Below are positions 25,632 through 33,788 of a stretch of 64,000 nucleotides of DNA, piece by piece (position 1 is the stretch's first letter; every line of letters begins with the position of its first letter). This DNA is from Myxococcales bacterium (GTDB lineage Bacteria; Myxococcota_A; Polyangia; Polyangiales; Polyangiaceae). The notes under the pieces are model-generated. The model did not search any database. It was not told the origin of the DNA and saw only the letters and a program-made list of their open reading frames with translations. The stretch is from the NCBI GenBank assembly GCA_903642325.1, contig CAHJWM010000006.1, positions 62,001-126,000 on the forward strand, read 5' to 3'. A program made the position numbers and the translations under genes.

Positions 25632-25957
25632 CGCGCCGTTTGCGGCAAGCCGCCGCTCGTGAGCGCGCACTGATAGTCGCCCAGCAAATAGTAGGCACGT
25701 CGGCACTCCACGTCTGCGCTGGCGCTGCTTTGCGGCTTGCCTTGCTCCAGCAGGCGCGTCTGGTAGCTGAAAGAGTATTTGAACGCGGAGCGATCTTCGC
25801 GAAGCAAGCTAACGCTGCAGTGCGCGCTGCCGCAGGCCGTGCTCTCCGCCAGGGCTCGCAGCGGAGCGTCGTCGCCGTACGTATTGTTCAGGCCAAGTGC
25901 CGTCGCGGCCAGGCACAGCACCATCAACAGCGGCCGCACAATCGAGCGCGCTTCCAT
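25628..25957 (-). CDS. small exported protein of unknown function
   Basis: 109 residues with an N-terminal hydrophobic signal (VRPLLMVLCLAATALG). The mature part has Cys residues at CGSAHC, near VECRRAYYLL and in DYQCAL, suggesting one or two disulfides in the periplasm or outside. I do not recognise the family. Its ATG directly follows the TGA of the methyltransferase gene (TGAATG), so the two are probably co-transcribed, and its 3' end overlaps the convergent SirB1-like gene by 4 bp. Confidence 0.6.
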   Translation of the reverse strand: MEARSIVRPLLMVLCLAATALGLNNTYGDDAPLRALAESTACGSAHCSVSLLREDRSAFKYSFSYQTRLLEQGKPQSSASADVECRRAYYLLGDYQCALTSGGLPQTAR

Positions 25958-26551
25958 TCAGCCGGCCATCTCCAGCTCGTAAAACGGTGGCGGCTTGTCC
26001 TTCGCCCACCAGAAGCCGGCGCCGACGCTGAGCAAGTGTTTGGCCAAGATGCCGCGGTAGTACGAGCCATTGCGCACGTGAATGTCGGCGTCCGTGCGCG
26101 CCTTGTCCGTCCGATCGCGCAGATCACCACGCGTCGTCACCTCCACGTAGATGAGACCGCGCGACATGGCCGCGATGTTGGCGACCGCGGGCGCAACGTC
26201 TGGGTCGGGGAGGTACTGAAGCACGCCCTGGCAAATGATCAGGTCGTGCTTTTTGCGATCGCGCCAGCGCGCGATATCGCGATTCAACCAGCCATGCTTT
26301 TTGCACATGGCTTGGCTCACCTCGGTACCGGTGTAAGCGATCCCTTTGTCGTGCTTTTCGAGCCACTGCTTCCAGAGGCCAATGCCTGCACCGATGTCGA
26401 GCACGCTCTTCAAGTCGAGGCGATTCCAACGCGCAAAGCCAACCACGAAGGAGGCAAGGTTCGCGTGCTCTTCAGGGCTGACGACGCGAGTCTGAGGGGA
26501 TTCGTAGAAGCGGTGGTAGTACGCTTCGTCGAAGCGACGAAACCGATCCAT
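25958..26551 (-). CDS. class I SAM-dependent methyltransferase
   Basis: A 197-residue methyltransferase with motif I VLDIGAGIGLWKQWL (about residues 50-65), an acidic residue after strand 2 (YTGTEVSQAMC) and motif IV-like HDLIICQGVLQYLPD, which is usual for SAM-binding class I enzymes. Conserved family features beyond the fold give no substrate. The N-terminus (MDRFRRFDEAYYHRFY) is typical of bacterial members of this subfamily. Followed directly by the small exported protein gene. Divergent from the ArsR-methyltransferase gene, with an AT-rich gap of 156 bp between the starts. Confidence 0.83.
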   Translation of the reverse strand: MDRFRRFDEAYYHRFYESPQTRVVSPEEHANLASFVVGFARWNRLDLKSVLDIGAGIGLWKQWLEKHDKGIAYTGTEVSQAMCKKHGWLNRDIARWRDRKKHDLIICQGVLQYLPDPDVAPAVANIAAMSRGLIYVEVTTRGDLRDRTDKARTDADIHVRNGSYYRGILAKHLLSVGAGFWWAKDKPPPFYELEMAG

Positions 26552-26637
26552 GTCCTTCAGTCTAACTCGAAGGCGATCGGCGATAGCGATGGCCTTTCTC
26601 GAGCGCGCACGTCGAGCGGCTGGTCGACGGGTTTGTA

Positions 26638-26700
26638 ACCTGCGGTTATGTATACCTAAACTTTATTATTGCGTACTTGCGAATATCTGTAACTATAGGC
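26638..26700. promoter_or_regulatory. AT-rich promoter region upstream of the ArsR-methyltransferase/ahcY unit
   Basis: This stretch is clearly richer in A and T than its surroundings, with TTATGTATACC, TTTATTATTG and GAATATCTGTAACTATAG. A repeated TTGCG (TTGCGtacTTGCG) occurs within it. It probably holds the promoters of the divergent methyltransferase and SahR-like genes and the operator of the ArsR-type protein, but I could not fix a palindrome or a -35/-10 pair. Confidence 0.4.
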
Positions 26701-26707
26701 GCGTTCG

Positions 26708-27694
26708 ATGACGCAGCCGGCACCCCTCGACGCGCGTTGGCAGCTCTACCGGCTGCTGAGTGACCCGTTTCGCTTACGTCTCCTGGCGCTTGCTGCCGAG
26801 GAGGAGCTCGCGCTCGGCGAGCTCGCCGACCTGCTCGCAGAGTCTCAGCCGAACCTGTCGCGCCAGGCCGCGCCGCTGCGTCAGGCCGGGCTGCTCTCCG
26901 AGCGGCGCCACGGCACGCGCACGTTGGTGCGCTTGGACGCAGCGGCCAAGTCCGATCCGGTGGTGTGTGATGCGCTGCTCGCCGGCCGGAGCATGTGCGA
27001 AAAGGACGGTAGCCTCGCCCGCATCGCCACGATCGTCCGCGCTCGCGACCAAAAGACGCGTGAATTTTTCGCGCGTCCGCCGCACACGGACGAGCCCATC
27101 GTGCTGGCGCCGGAGCTACCCGTTTACATCGCGGCGCTCGCGTCCTTGCTCGACCGCCGCGCACTGGCAGTCGATGCCGGCACCGGAGACGGCGCGCTCC
27201 TCGACGTGCTGGCGCCGGCCTTCGACCGCGTGGTCGCGCTCGACCGCAGCACCGCGCAGTTGGCACGCGCGGAGCGTCGGGTGCTCGCGCGCGGCTACGG
27301 CAACGTCGCATTTTTCTCGGGTGAGATAGACGACCCCGCCGTGCGCCACGCCGTCGGCTCGGGCGCGGATGTGGTGGTGGCGGCGCGCGTGCTACACCAC
27401 GCCCCACTGCCGCGGGAAACGGTGGCCGCGCTCGCGGCGCTGATTTGCCCAGGTGGCCATCTGCTGCTGCTCGACTACGCTCGCCACGCGGACGAGGCGC
27501 TGCGCGACGCACAGGCCGACGTGTGGATGGGCTTCGATGCGCGCGAGCTGACGGAATTTGCCCGCTCGGCGGGGCTTACGAACGTATGCGTGCGGGAGTT
27601 ACCGCGCGGGCTGTTCCAAAACGGTGTAGACGGGCACCTGAGTTGGCAGCTGCTTTCCGGCAAACGGCAGACGGAACGAGCTCACTCCCGGTAG
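26708..27694 (+). CDS. ArsR-family regulator fused to a methyltransferase domain (SahR-like)
   Basis: 328 residues. The N-terminal winged helix (about 8-85) is ArsR/SmtB type (LYRLLSDPFRLRLLALAAEEELALGELADLL, then QPNLSRQAAPLRQAGLL). The C-terminal part (about 145-300) is a class I methyltransferase fold with VDAGTGDGALLDVL as motif I and DVVVAARVLHHAP. This fusion next to ahcY matches SahR, the S-adenosylhomocysteine-responsive repressor of methionine-cycle genes in Proteobacteria, where the methyltransferase-like domain senses SAH. Here it lies 39 bp upstream of ahcY on the same strand, so repression of its own operon when SAH is low is likely by family analogy. Whether the domain also methylates anything is unknown. 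Confidence 0.85.
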   Translation: MTQPAPLDARWQLYRLLSDPFRLRLLALAAEEELALGELADLLAESQPNLSRQAAPLRQAGLLSERRHGTRTLVRLDAAAKSDPVVCDALLAGRSMCEKDGSLARIATIVRARDQKTREFFARPPHTDEPIVLAPELPVYIAALASLLDRRALAVDAGTGDGALLDVLAPAFDRVVALDRSTAQLARAERRVLARGYGNVAFFSGEIDDPAVRHAVGSGADVVVAARVLHHAPLPRETVAALAALICPGGHLLLLDYARHADEALRDAQADVWMGFDARELTEFARSAGLTNVCVRELPRGLFQNGVDGHLSWQLLSGKRQTERAHSR

Positions 27695-27733
27695 CACCGG
27701 GCTTTTCAGACAAGCACAAGGAGACGATCGACA

Positions 27734-29104
27734 ATGGAGCAGAGCGTTCAAGAGACGGGCACGATCGAGCGGCGCAAACAGAGTGGGGTCGCCACGCAGG
27801 AGGGCAAAAATTACCGGGTGGCCGACATCGGCCTCGCCGATTGGGGACGTAAAGAGATCTCGATCGCCGAGACCGAGATGCCGGGGCTAATGGCGCTGCG
27901 TGAGGAGTTCGGACCAAAGCAGCCGCTGAAGGGCGCACGTGTCGCCGGTTGTCTGCACATGACGATCCAGACTGCGGTGCTGATCGAGACCCTGACGCAT
28001 TTGGGCGCGGAGGTCACCTGGACCTCGTGCAACATCTACTCGACGCAAGATCAGGCGGCGGCGGCCATCGCCAAAACCGGCGTACCGGTGTTCGCTTGGA
28101 AGGGCGAGACGGAGGCCGAGTACGACTGGTGTCTGCAGAAACAGATCTTCGCCTTCGAAGGAGGCAAGGGTCCGAACATGATCTTGGACGACGGTGGCGA
28201 CCTCACCGTCTGGATCCATCAGAAGCACCCCGAGCTGTTCAACGGCTCTGATCCGATCCGCGGCCTGAGTGAGGAGACGACCACCGGCGTGCACCGTCTG
28301 TATGAAATGTTCAAGCGCGGGGACCTGAAGTGCCCGGCAATGAACGTGAACGATTCGGTGACGAAGAGTAAGTTCGACAACCTATACGGCTGCCGTGAGT
28401 CGCTCACGGACGGCATCAAGCGCGCGACCGGCGTGATGTTCGCCGGCAAGGTTGCCGTGGTCGCCGGCTTCGGCGACGTAGGCAAGGGCTGCGCGCAGGC
28501 CATGCGCGGCCTGGGGGCGCGCGTGCTGATCACGGAGGTAGATCCGATCTGCGCCTTGCAGGCCGCGATGGAAGGCTACGAGGTCACGACCATGGATCTC
28601 GCGGCGCCCCAAGCGGACATCGTCGTCACCGCCACCGGCTGCTGCGACGTGGTCGAGGCCCCGCACATGCAAGTGATGAAGAACGAAGCCATATTGTGCA
28701 ACATCGGTCACTTCGACAGCGAGATCGACGTAGCTTGGTTGGAGGGTAACAAGGAGATCCGCGAAGAGAACATCAAGCCGCAGGTCGATCACTTCATCTT
28801 CCCAGACGGCAAGAAGCTCACCGTGCTGGCGCGCGGGCGGCTCGTGAATCTCGGCTGCGCGGACGGTCATCCGAGCTTCGTGATGAGCTCGAGCTTCACC
28901 AATCAGGTGCTAGCGCAGCTCGCATTGTTCGGTGACAAGCTGCCCGTCGGCGTGCATCTCCTGCCGAAGAAGCTAGACGAGAAAGTGGCACGCCTTCACT
29001 TGGGCAAGCTCGGCGTGAAGCTCGACCGGCTCTCGGCCAAGCAGGCCGAGTATCTGGGTATTTCAGTGGAAGGCCCGTACAAGCCCGAGCTGTACCGCTA
29101 TTGA
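27734..29104 (+). CDS. ahcY: adenosylhomocysteinase
   Basis: 456 residues, full length. It hydrolyses S-adenosylhomocysteine to adenosine and homocysteine in the activated-methyl cycle, using tightly bound NAD. Visible family landmarks are [41 protein letters not shown], the catalytic [11 protein letters not shown] (Lys and Asp), the NAD-binding [19 protein letters not shown] and the C-terminal KPELYRY that completes the neighbouring subunit's site. A ribosome site AAGGAG precedes the ATG. It is in one unit with the SahR-like regulator and is followed by an intrinsic terminator. Confidence 0.98.
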   Translation: MEQSVQETGTIERRKQSGVATQEGKNYRVADIGLADWGRKEISIAETEMPGLMALREEFGPKQPLKGARVAGCLHMTIQTAVLIETLTHLGAEVTWTSCNIYSTQDQAAAAIAKTGVPVFAWKGETEAEYDWCLQKQIFAFEGGKGPNMILDDGGDLTVWIHQKHPELFNGSDPIRGLSEETTTGVHRLYEMFKRGDLKCPAMNVNDSVTKSKFDNLYGCRESLTDGIKRATGVMFAGKVAVVAGFGDVGKGCAQAMRGLGARVLITEVDPICALQAAMEGYEVTTMDLAAPQADIVVTATGCCDVVEAPHMQVMKNEAILCNIGHFDSEIDVAWLEGNKEIREENIKPQVDHFIFPDGKKLTVLARGRLVNLGCADGHPSFVMSSSFTNQVLAQLALFGDKLPVGVHLLPKKLDEKVARLHLGKLGVKLDRLSAKQAEYLGISVEGPYKPELYRY

Positions 29105-29139
29105 TCGGCACGGGCCTGAGCCCGGGCCATGCGACTCGG

Positions 29140-29170
29140 CGCGGCTCTCGTGAGGGGGCCGCGTCTTTTT
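29140..29170 (+). terminator. intrinsic terminator after ahcY
   Basis: CGCGGC and GCCGCG form a 6-bp GC stem with a 12-base loop, followed by TCTTTTT. It begins 36 bases after the ahcY stop codon. Confidence 0.7.
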
Positions 29171-29219
29171 GCGGACCGCCTCTCGGCAAGCTTCGGAAGC
29201 ACGTGTACGCTGGTGAGTC

Positions 29220-29627
29220 ATGACTCCGGGCGAAAAGAACATCGTAAAGTGTCTCGTGGCGGTGGCTTGGGCGGACGGCAAGGTCGTGGCTCCGGAATCG
29301 GGCGTCATCGAAGGGCTGCTGTGCGGCTTCGACGCGAGTGAGGCGGAGGAAGGAGAGATGTTGGCCTACGCCAAGCAGCGGCGAACGCTGAGCGCCGATG
29401 CGCCGCTCAGCGCGCTGTCGCAGGAAGAACGCGAGCTGCTGCTGGCCAACGCTGCCCTGCTCACGCATGCCGACGGCGAGCAAAGTGCTTCGGAAAAGGA
29501 GTTGCTGGACAAGCTCGTGACGCTATTGGAGCTGGACGAAGAGTCGGCGGCCGCAATCTTGGACTCGGTTCCGGACGGCGCGCTCCGGCTGGGCTCGCAT
29601 GCCCTAGACCCCGACGAGTCGGCCTGA
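29220..29627 (+). CDS. TerB-like domain protein
   Basis: 135 residues, all-helical and acidic. The TerB-type pattern is visible in two places: VKCLVAVAWADGKVVAPESGVIEGLL and LLANAALLTHADGEQSASEKELLDKLVTLL, each with a hydrophobic helix followed by A-D-G and Glu residues. TerB-fold proteins were named for tellurite resistance but are widespread with unclear roles in stress and metal responses. No other ter genes are nearby, so tellurite resistance should not be assumed. It stands alone between ahcY and pheA. Confidence 0.7.
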   Translation: MTPGEKNIVKCLVAVAWADGKVVAPESGVIEGLLCGFDASEAEEGEMLAYAKQRRTLSADAPLSALSQEERELLLANAALLTHADGEQSASEKELLDKLVTLLELDEESAAAILDSVPDGALRLGSHALDPDESA

Positions 29628-29666
29628 GCCCGCGGCTCCGTGTTCCCCGCGTGTCCGTAACGAACT

Positions 29667-30539
29667 TCACACCGCGCGCGGGTAGCTGCCGAGCACGCGA
29701 ACCATGGAGCAATGCGCTTGGAGCTCTCTCAAGGCGAGCACGACCCCTGGGTCCTGGCGGTGCCCTTCGAGATCGGTGAGGAACACGTACTCCCAGCGCT
29801 TGCCCGCGGCCGGTCGCGACTCGATGCGACTTAGGTTGATGCCCGCACCATCGAAAATCTCCAGTGCTTGGCGGAGCGCGCCCCGGCTATGGGCGGTCGA
29901 GAACACGAGGCTGGTCTTGTCGTAGCCCGTGCGCGGCGCGTCTCCCTGCGCGATCACGACGAAGCGCGTCGCATTTTCGGCGCTGTCTTGGATGTTTGCG
30001 CGGATCACCGGGACGTCGTTCAGCTCAGCTGAAAGCGCGCTGCCGATCGCCGCCAGGCCCGCGTCGAGCGAAGCTTCGCGCGCTGCGGCAGACGTGGACA
30101 ACGACGCGACCTGCTCGGCATGCGCCAGATATTGTGCGAGCCAATGCCGGCATTGCGCGAGCCCCTGCGGATGAGAGGCGACGCGCTCGATAGCCCTCAG
30201 GTCTTGGGCTCGGCCGATCAGGCACTGCGCAATTTCCAGCACGACCTCGCCGCGGATGAACAGCTCTCGGTTCAGCAGCTCGTCCACGGTTTGGTTGACG
30301 CCGCCTTCCGTCGAATTTTCGATGGGCACCACGCCAAACTCGACCGAGCCGCCGCTCACCGCCTCGAACACATTGGCAATCGTGCCGTTTTCCAGGAAGG
30401 CGCAAGAGACGCCGAACAGCCGACGCGCGGCCATGTGCGTAAACGAGCCGGGTAAGCCGAAGAACGCGACCGGGCGTGGACTGAGCGGCCCGACCTCGTT
30501 GGCGCTCGTGCCTATGGTTGCGGACGCCGCCTCGGCCAT
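29667..30539 (-). CDS. pheA: prephenate dehydratase
   Basis: 290 residues. It converts prephenate to phenylpyruvate in phenylalanine synthesis. Seen in order: PVAFFGLPGSFTHMAA, VVPIENSTEGGVNQTVDELL, the family motif NATRF (catalytic Thr), then a C-terminal ACT domain with GINLSRIESRPAAGKRWEYVFL, the ESRP motif that binds phenylalanine for feedback inhibition. It has no chorismate mutase domain, so this is the stand-alone dehydratase type. The SCP2-domain gene lies immediately upstream on the same strand, 3 bp away, so they are probably co-transcribed. Confidence 0.95.
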   Translation of the reverse strand: MAEAASATIGTSANEVGPLSPRPVAFFGLPGSFTHMAARRLFGVSCAFLENGTIANVFEAVSGGSVEFGVVPIENSTEGGVNQTVDELLNRELFIRGEVVLEIAQCLIGRAQDLRAIERVASHPQGLAQCRHWLAQYLAHAEQVASLSTSAAAREASLDAGLAAIGSALSAELNDVPVIRANIQDSAENATRFVVIAQGDAPRTGYDKTSLVFSTAHSRGALRQALEIFDGAGINLSRIESRPAAGKRWEYVFLTDLEGHRQDPGVVLALRELQAHCSMVRVLGSYPRAV

Positions 30540-30542
30540 CGC

Positions 30543-30869
30543 TCAACGCACGATAGCGAGCAGGCTCTGCAGCCGCAGGGCGAGGCTCATGTCTCCGTCC
30601 ACCCGCAGTTGATTACCGAAGAATAATTGCTCACCGCTGACGCGTCCTTCGAATAAAGCGACACCATTTTCGGCCGTCATGGTTAGCGTGCAATCCGAGG
30701 CGCCGTCGCCCGCAGTCAGCGACGCGTCGCCTTTTAGATTCATGATCCAGGTGCCGCCGCCCTCGCCCTCCAGGACGAACTTGTAGACCGCGCCGATGGC
30801 CGCGGCCGCGTCCTGGTTAGCGGCCAAGCGTTCGCCGACCGTTGCCATGACTTCTTGCACGCGGCTCAT
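30543..30869 (-). CDS. SCP2 sterol-carrier-domain protein
   Basis: 108 residues forming one SCP2 (sterol carrier) domain: YKFVLEGEGGGTWIMNLKG, then DCTLTMTAENGVALFEGRV and GDMSLALRLQSLL. SCP2 domains bind lipids or acyl chains in a hydrophobic tunnel. The ligand is unknown. It overlaps the end of the upstream small lipoprotein gene by 4 bp (ATGA) and is followed 3 bp later by pheA, so the three form one unit. Confidence 0.85.
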   Translation of the reverse strand: MSRVQEVMATVGERLAANQDAAAAIGAVYKFVLEGEGGGTWIMNLKGDASLTAGDGASDCTLTMTAENGVALFEGRVSGEQLFFGNQLRVDGDMSLALRLQSLLAIVR

Positions 30870-31159
30870 GGCGTGACTCTCTTCGGAGGTTTCAAGATAG
30901 CGCCAGGCACCGGCAGCGTGGAGGCAGTCGTCGGTGCGGCGCTCGCGGACGCGGTAGCGGTCGCCACCGGCACGAGCACGATCGTAGTCGTGGGGGCGGC
31001 GCTACTGCTCGCGGTTGCGGCGGGCGCGCTAACGGTGGCGGGCGGCGCGGCCGAGACCGCGGGTGTGCTGTCGGCCGGTTTTTCCGTGATGATCGTGCAG
31101 GCGGGAATGACCACCGCTAGACCGATGGCAAATAGCAGAGCTTTGTGCTCGATTTTCAT
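30866..31159 (-). CDS. small Ala/Thr/Pro-rich lipoprotein
   Basis: 97 residues. A signal ends at a possible lipobox (AVVIPAC, Cys21), then low-complexity Ala, Thr, Ser and Pro with many T-V and S-A repeats. Probably anchored in the outer membrane or inner-membrane outer face. I recognise no family. First gene of the unit with the SCP2 protein and pheA (4-bp overlap). Confidence 0.5.
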   Translation of the reverse strand: MKIEHKALLFAIGLAVVIPACTIITEKPADSTPAVSAAPPATVSAPAATASSSAAPTTTIVLVPVATATASASAAPTTASTLPVPGAILKPPKRVTP

Positions 31160-31241
31160 GAATGAGATCTCCAGCTCGGGCCGACGCTAGCACCGTTCCG
31201 GCAGCCTGGGGGAGGCCGTAGCAAGCGGTGGTCCCGCGAAG

Positions 31242-32315
31242 CTAACGAGGACGCGAGGTGAGGGTGCGCGGCGCGTGCTCGCCGAATTTCGAGGCCAAGA
31301 AAGCGGCCGCGTGACGTCCGGTGTCAGTGGTCGGCACGTACTCGTCCGGGTCGATTGTGAGCGGCCGAGCGAGCAGCGGCCGTGAGTGGAGGCCCAGCAA
31401 GACCTCGATGTCAGCAATCAGATCATCCATGGAGGCGTAACGATTCTCGAGGTTCTTGCGCGTGGCGCCCTGGACCACTTGGTCCACCCGCAGGTCGAGC
31501 CGGTCGTTGAGCCACGAGGGTGGGGGAACAGCGGAAAACAGCTGATGGCGCAAGAGATCGGTTTGACCCACCGATTCGAACGGCAAATGGCCGGCAAACA
31601 CGCGAAACATCACCACGCCCATGCTGTAAATATCACTCCGCGCATCGACCTCTTCGACCAATATCTGCTCCGGTGACATGTACTCGGCCGTGCCCAGCAC
31701 GTGCTGCGCCTCGCTGCTTTCTTCGACGTTCCATAGTTTGGCCAGACCAAAGTCGATCACCTTGAGCCCGTACGGCTCCCCCGGTGGGCCGAGGAGCAAG
31801 AAATTGTCGGGCTTCACGTCACGGTGGACGATGCCCGCGCGGTGTGCGGCGGACAGGCCCGCCGCCGCCTGCCGCAGCAAAATCAGAGCGGTATCGAAGG
31901 GAATCGATGATTCACGGCGCAGGTATTCGCCCAGCGACTCGCCGAGCAAGGCCTCCATGGCCAGGAAAGGCACGCCATCCTCGGTCTCGCCCGATTCGAT
32001 CACGGTGGCGACGTTCGCGTGCGAGATGGCCCGCATGGCTTCGGCCTCGCGCGCCAGCCGCACGCGAAACTCGGGCGAGCTAGCCGTCTCGGGCGCCAGA
32101 ATCTTCAAGGCCACGGGGGTGTTCGTGCTCAGGTCCTCGGCCAAGTAGACCCGCGCGGTCGCGCCGCGCTTCAGGAAGCCGCGCACCTGGTAGCGGCCGA
32201 CGACCAGTGCGCCGCTCCGCGTGGACTCGGCCGCGCCGAAGGCCGCAAAGGGCGAGCTGAGCCGAGCCTCGCCCTCGGCGAATGGGCCCAGCTCAGGCTC
32301 GGTATCGCGCGACAT
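31242..32315 (-). CDS. serine/threonine protein kinase, cytosolic
   Basis: 357 residues with one kinase domain (about 40-305): VGRYQVRGFLKRGATARVYLAED (the Gly loop lacks the usual GxGxxG spacing), VALKIL with the ATP-site Lys, HRDVKPDNFLLL, the DFG motif in KVIDFGLAKL and EYMSPEQI. The C-terminus is about 50 residues, with no membrane segment or sensor domain visible. The unusual Gly-rich loop could lower activity, but the catalytic triad of Lys, Asp and DFG Asp is intact. The ATG at 32315 lies 20 bp beyond the gltA stop on the same strand, so co-expression with citrate synthase is likely. The frame remains open upstream inside gltA and is not used. Confidence 0.88.
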   Translation of the reverse strand: MSRDTEPELGPFAEGEARLSSPFAAFGAAESTRSGALVVGRYQVRGFLKRGATARVYLAEDLSTNTPVALKILAPETASSPEFRVRLAREAEAMRAISHANVATVIESGETEDGVPFLAMEALLGESLGEYLRRESSIPFDTALILLRQAAAGLSAAHRAGIVHRDVKPDNFLLLGPPGEPYGLKVIDFGLAKLWNVEESSEAQHVLGTAEYMSPEQILVEEVDARSDIYSMGVVMFRVFAGHLPFESVGQTDLLRHQLFSAVPPPSWLNDRLDLRVDQVVQGATRKNLENRYASMDDLIADIEVLLGLHSRPLLARPLTIDPDEYVPTTDTGRHAAAFLASKFGEHAPRTLTSRPR

Positions 32316-32335
32316 GGCTGCTCGCCGAGGCGAGC

Positions 32336-33676
32336 TCAGTCCGTCTCGCGTTTGGACGTCGTCGCCGGCTGAGCCGACGCGGGCGACCGCTTGTCCATAT
32401 TGATGAACTCTCGCTCCTCGTAGCCGGTGTAGATCTGACGCGGCCGCGCGATTTTTTGGTCCTTGTCGAGCAGCATTTCTTCCCACTGCGCGAGCCAGCC
32501 GGACGTGCGCGGGATGGCAAACAGCACCGGGAACATATCGGCCGGGATCTGCAAGGCCTCGTAAATCAAACCGGAATAGAAATCGACATTTGGATACAGC
32601 TTGCGAGAAACGAAGTAGTCGTCGGTGAGCGCGATGCGCTCGAGCTCGAGCGCAACGGGCAAAAGCGGGCTCTTCTTGCCCACGAGGTCGAACACTTGGT
32701 CCGCCAAACGCTTGATCACCTTTGCGCGAGGGTCGTAATTCTTGTAGACGCGGTGACCGAAGCCCATCAAACGCGCGCCCACGCCGCTCTTCACCTCTTT
32801 GACGAAGGCGGGAATGTTGGAGACCGAGCCGATTTCGCGCAGCATGCGCAGGACGGCTTCGTTTGCCCCGCCGTGAAGCGGGCCGTAGAGCGCGGCGGCC
32901 GCGCCGGCTACCGCCACGTACGGATCGGCACGCGAGCTTCCGATCGAGCGCATGACGTTGGTCGAGCAATTTTGTTCATGATCGGCGTGCAAGATGAAGA
33001 GCACGTCGAGCGCTTTGACGATCTCCGGGTGCACCTCGAATTTCGGCTCCGCGATGCGCTTCATCATCTGCAGGAAGTTCTCGGTGTAGCTGACCTCGTT
33101 GCTCGGATACACGAACGGCATGCCCATGCTGTGACGGAAGCTCCAAGCCGCGAGCGTGGGCATCTTCGCGATCAAGCGCACCATCTGCTGACGACGAATG
33201 TCATGGTCCAGCACGTGCTTGGCCTCGGGATAGAACGTGCTGAGCGCGCTCACGGTGGCGACCAACATTCCCATGGGGTGGGCGTCGTAGCGGAAGCCGT
33301 CGATGAACGTTCGTACGTTCTCGTGCACGAACGTGTGGTGCGTGACGTCGCTCGTGTACTTGTCGAGCTGCGACTGCGTCGGCAGCTCGCCGTTGATCAG
33401 CAGGTAGGCGCATTCCAAGTAGGTCGCCTTTTCCGCAAGTTGGTCGACGGGGTAACCGCGGTAACGCAGGATGCCTTTGTCGCCGTCGATGTAGGTGATC
33501 GCTGAGCGACAAGACGCCGTGTTCATGAACGCGGGGTCGTAGGTCATCAGCCCAAAGTCGCCTTCTTCGACATGGATCTGCTTCAGGTCCAACGCCTTGA
33601 TGGTGTCCTCGGTCACCGGCACCTCGTACGTCTTGCCGGTGCGGTTATCGGTAATAGTTAGAGTTTCCTTAGCCAT
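32336..33676 (-). CDS. gltA: citrate synthase
   Basis: 446 residues from the ATG at 33676 (the frame is open further upstream without support). It condenses acetyl-CoA with oxaloacetate at the entry to the TCA cycle. Family markers: ILRYRGYPVDQLAEKATYLE, ILHADHEQNCSTN with a catalytic His, GPLHGGANEAVL with the second His, GFGHRVYKNYDPRAK with the third key region, and DFYSGLIYEALQIP. Length and motifs are those of type II (hexameric, NADH-sensitive) enzymes; I cannot decide allostery. Divergent from the L,D-transpeptidase gene, with 112 bp between starts. Confidence 0.97.
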   Translation of the reverse strand: MAKETLTITDNRTGKTYEVPVTEDTIKALDLKQIHVEEGDFGLMTYDPAFMNTASCRSAITYIDGDKGILRYRGYPVDQLAEKATYLECAYLLINGELPTQSQLDKYTSDVTHHTFVHENVRTFIDGFRYDAHPMGMLVATVSALSTFYPEAKHVLDHDIRRQQMVRLIAKMPTLAAWSFRHSMGMPFVYPSNEVSYTENFLQMMKRIAEPKFEVHPEIVKALDVLFILHADHEQNCSTNVMRSIGSSRADPYVAVAGAAAALYGPLHGGANEAVLRMLREIGSVSNIPAFVKEVKSGVGARLMGFGHRVYKNYDPRAKVIKRLADQVFDLVGKKSPLLPVALELERIALTDDYFVSRKLYPNVDFYSGLIYEALQIPADMFPVLFAIPRTSGWLAQWEEMLLDKDQKIARPRQIYTGYEEREFINMDKRSPASAQPATTSKRETD

Positions 33677-33788
33677 TGCTCGCTTCGCTTCTCGCCTAGA
33701 ATGGGGGACCCGCGTCGAAAGCGGGCTCAAGGCCCGCACAGTACGCCGATTTTTAGGCCCATCTGTCAGGTTTTGGCATGTGGAGGGA

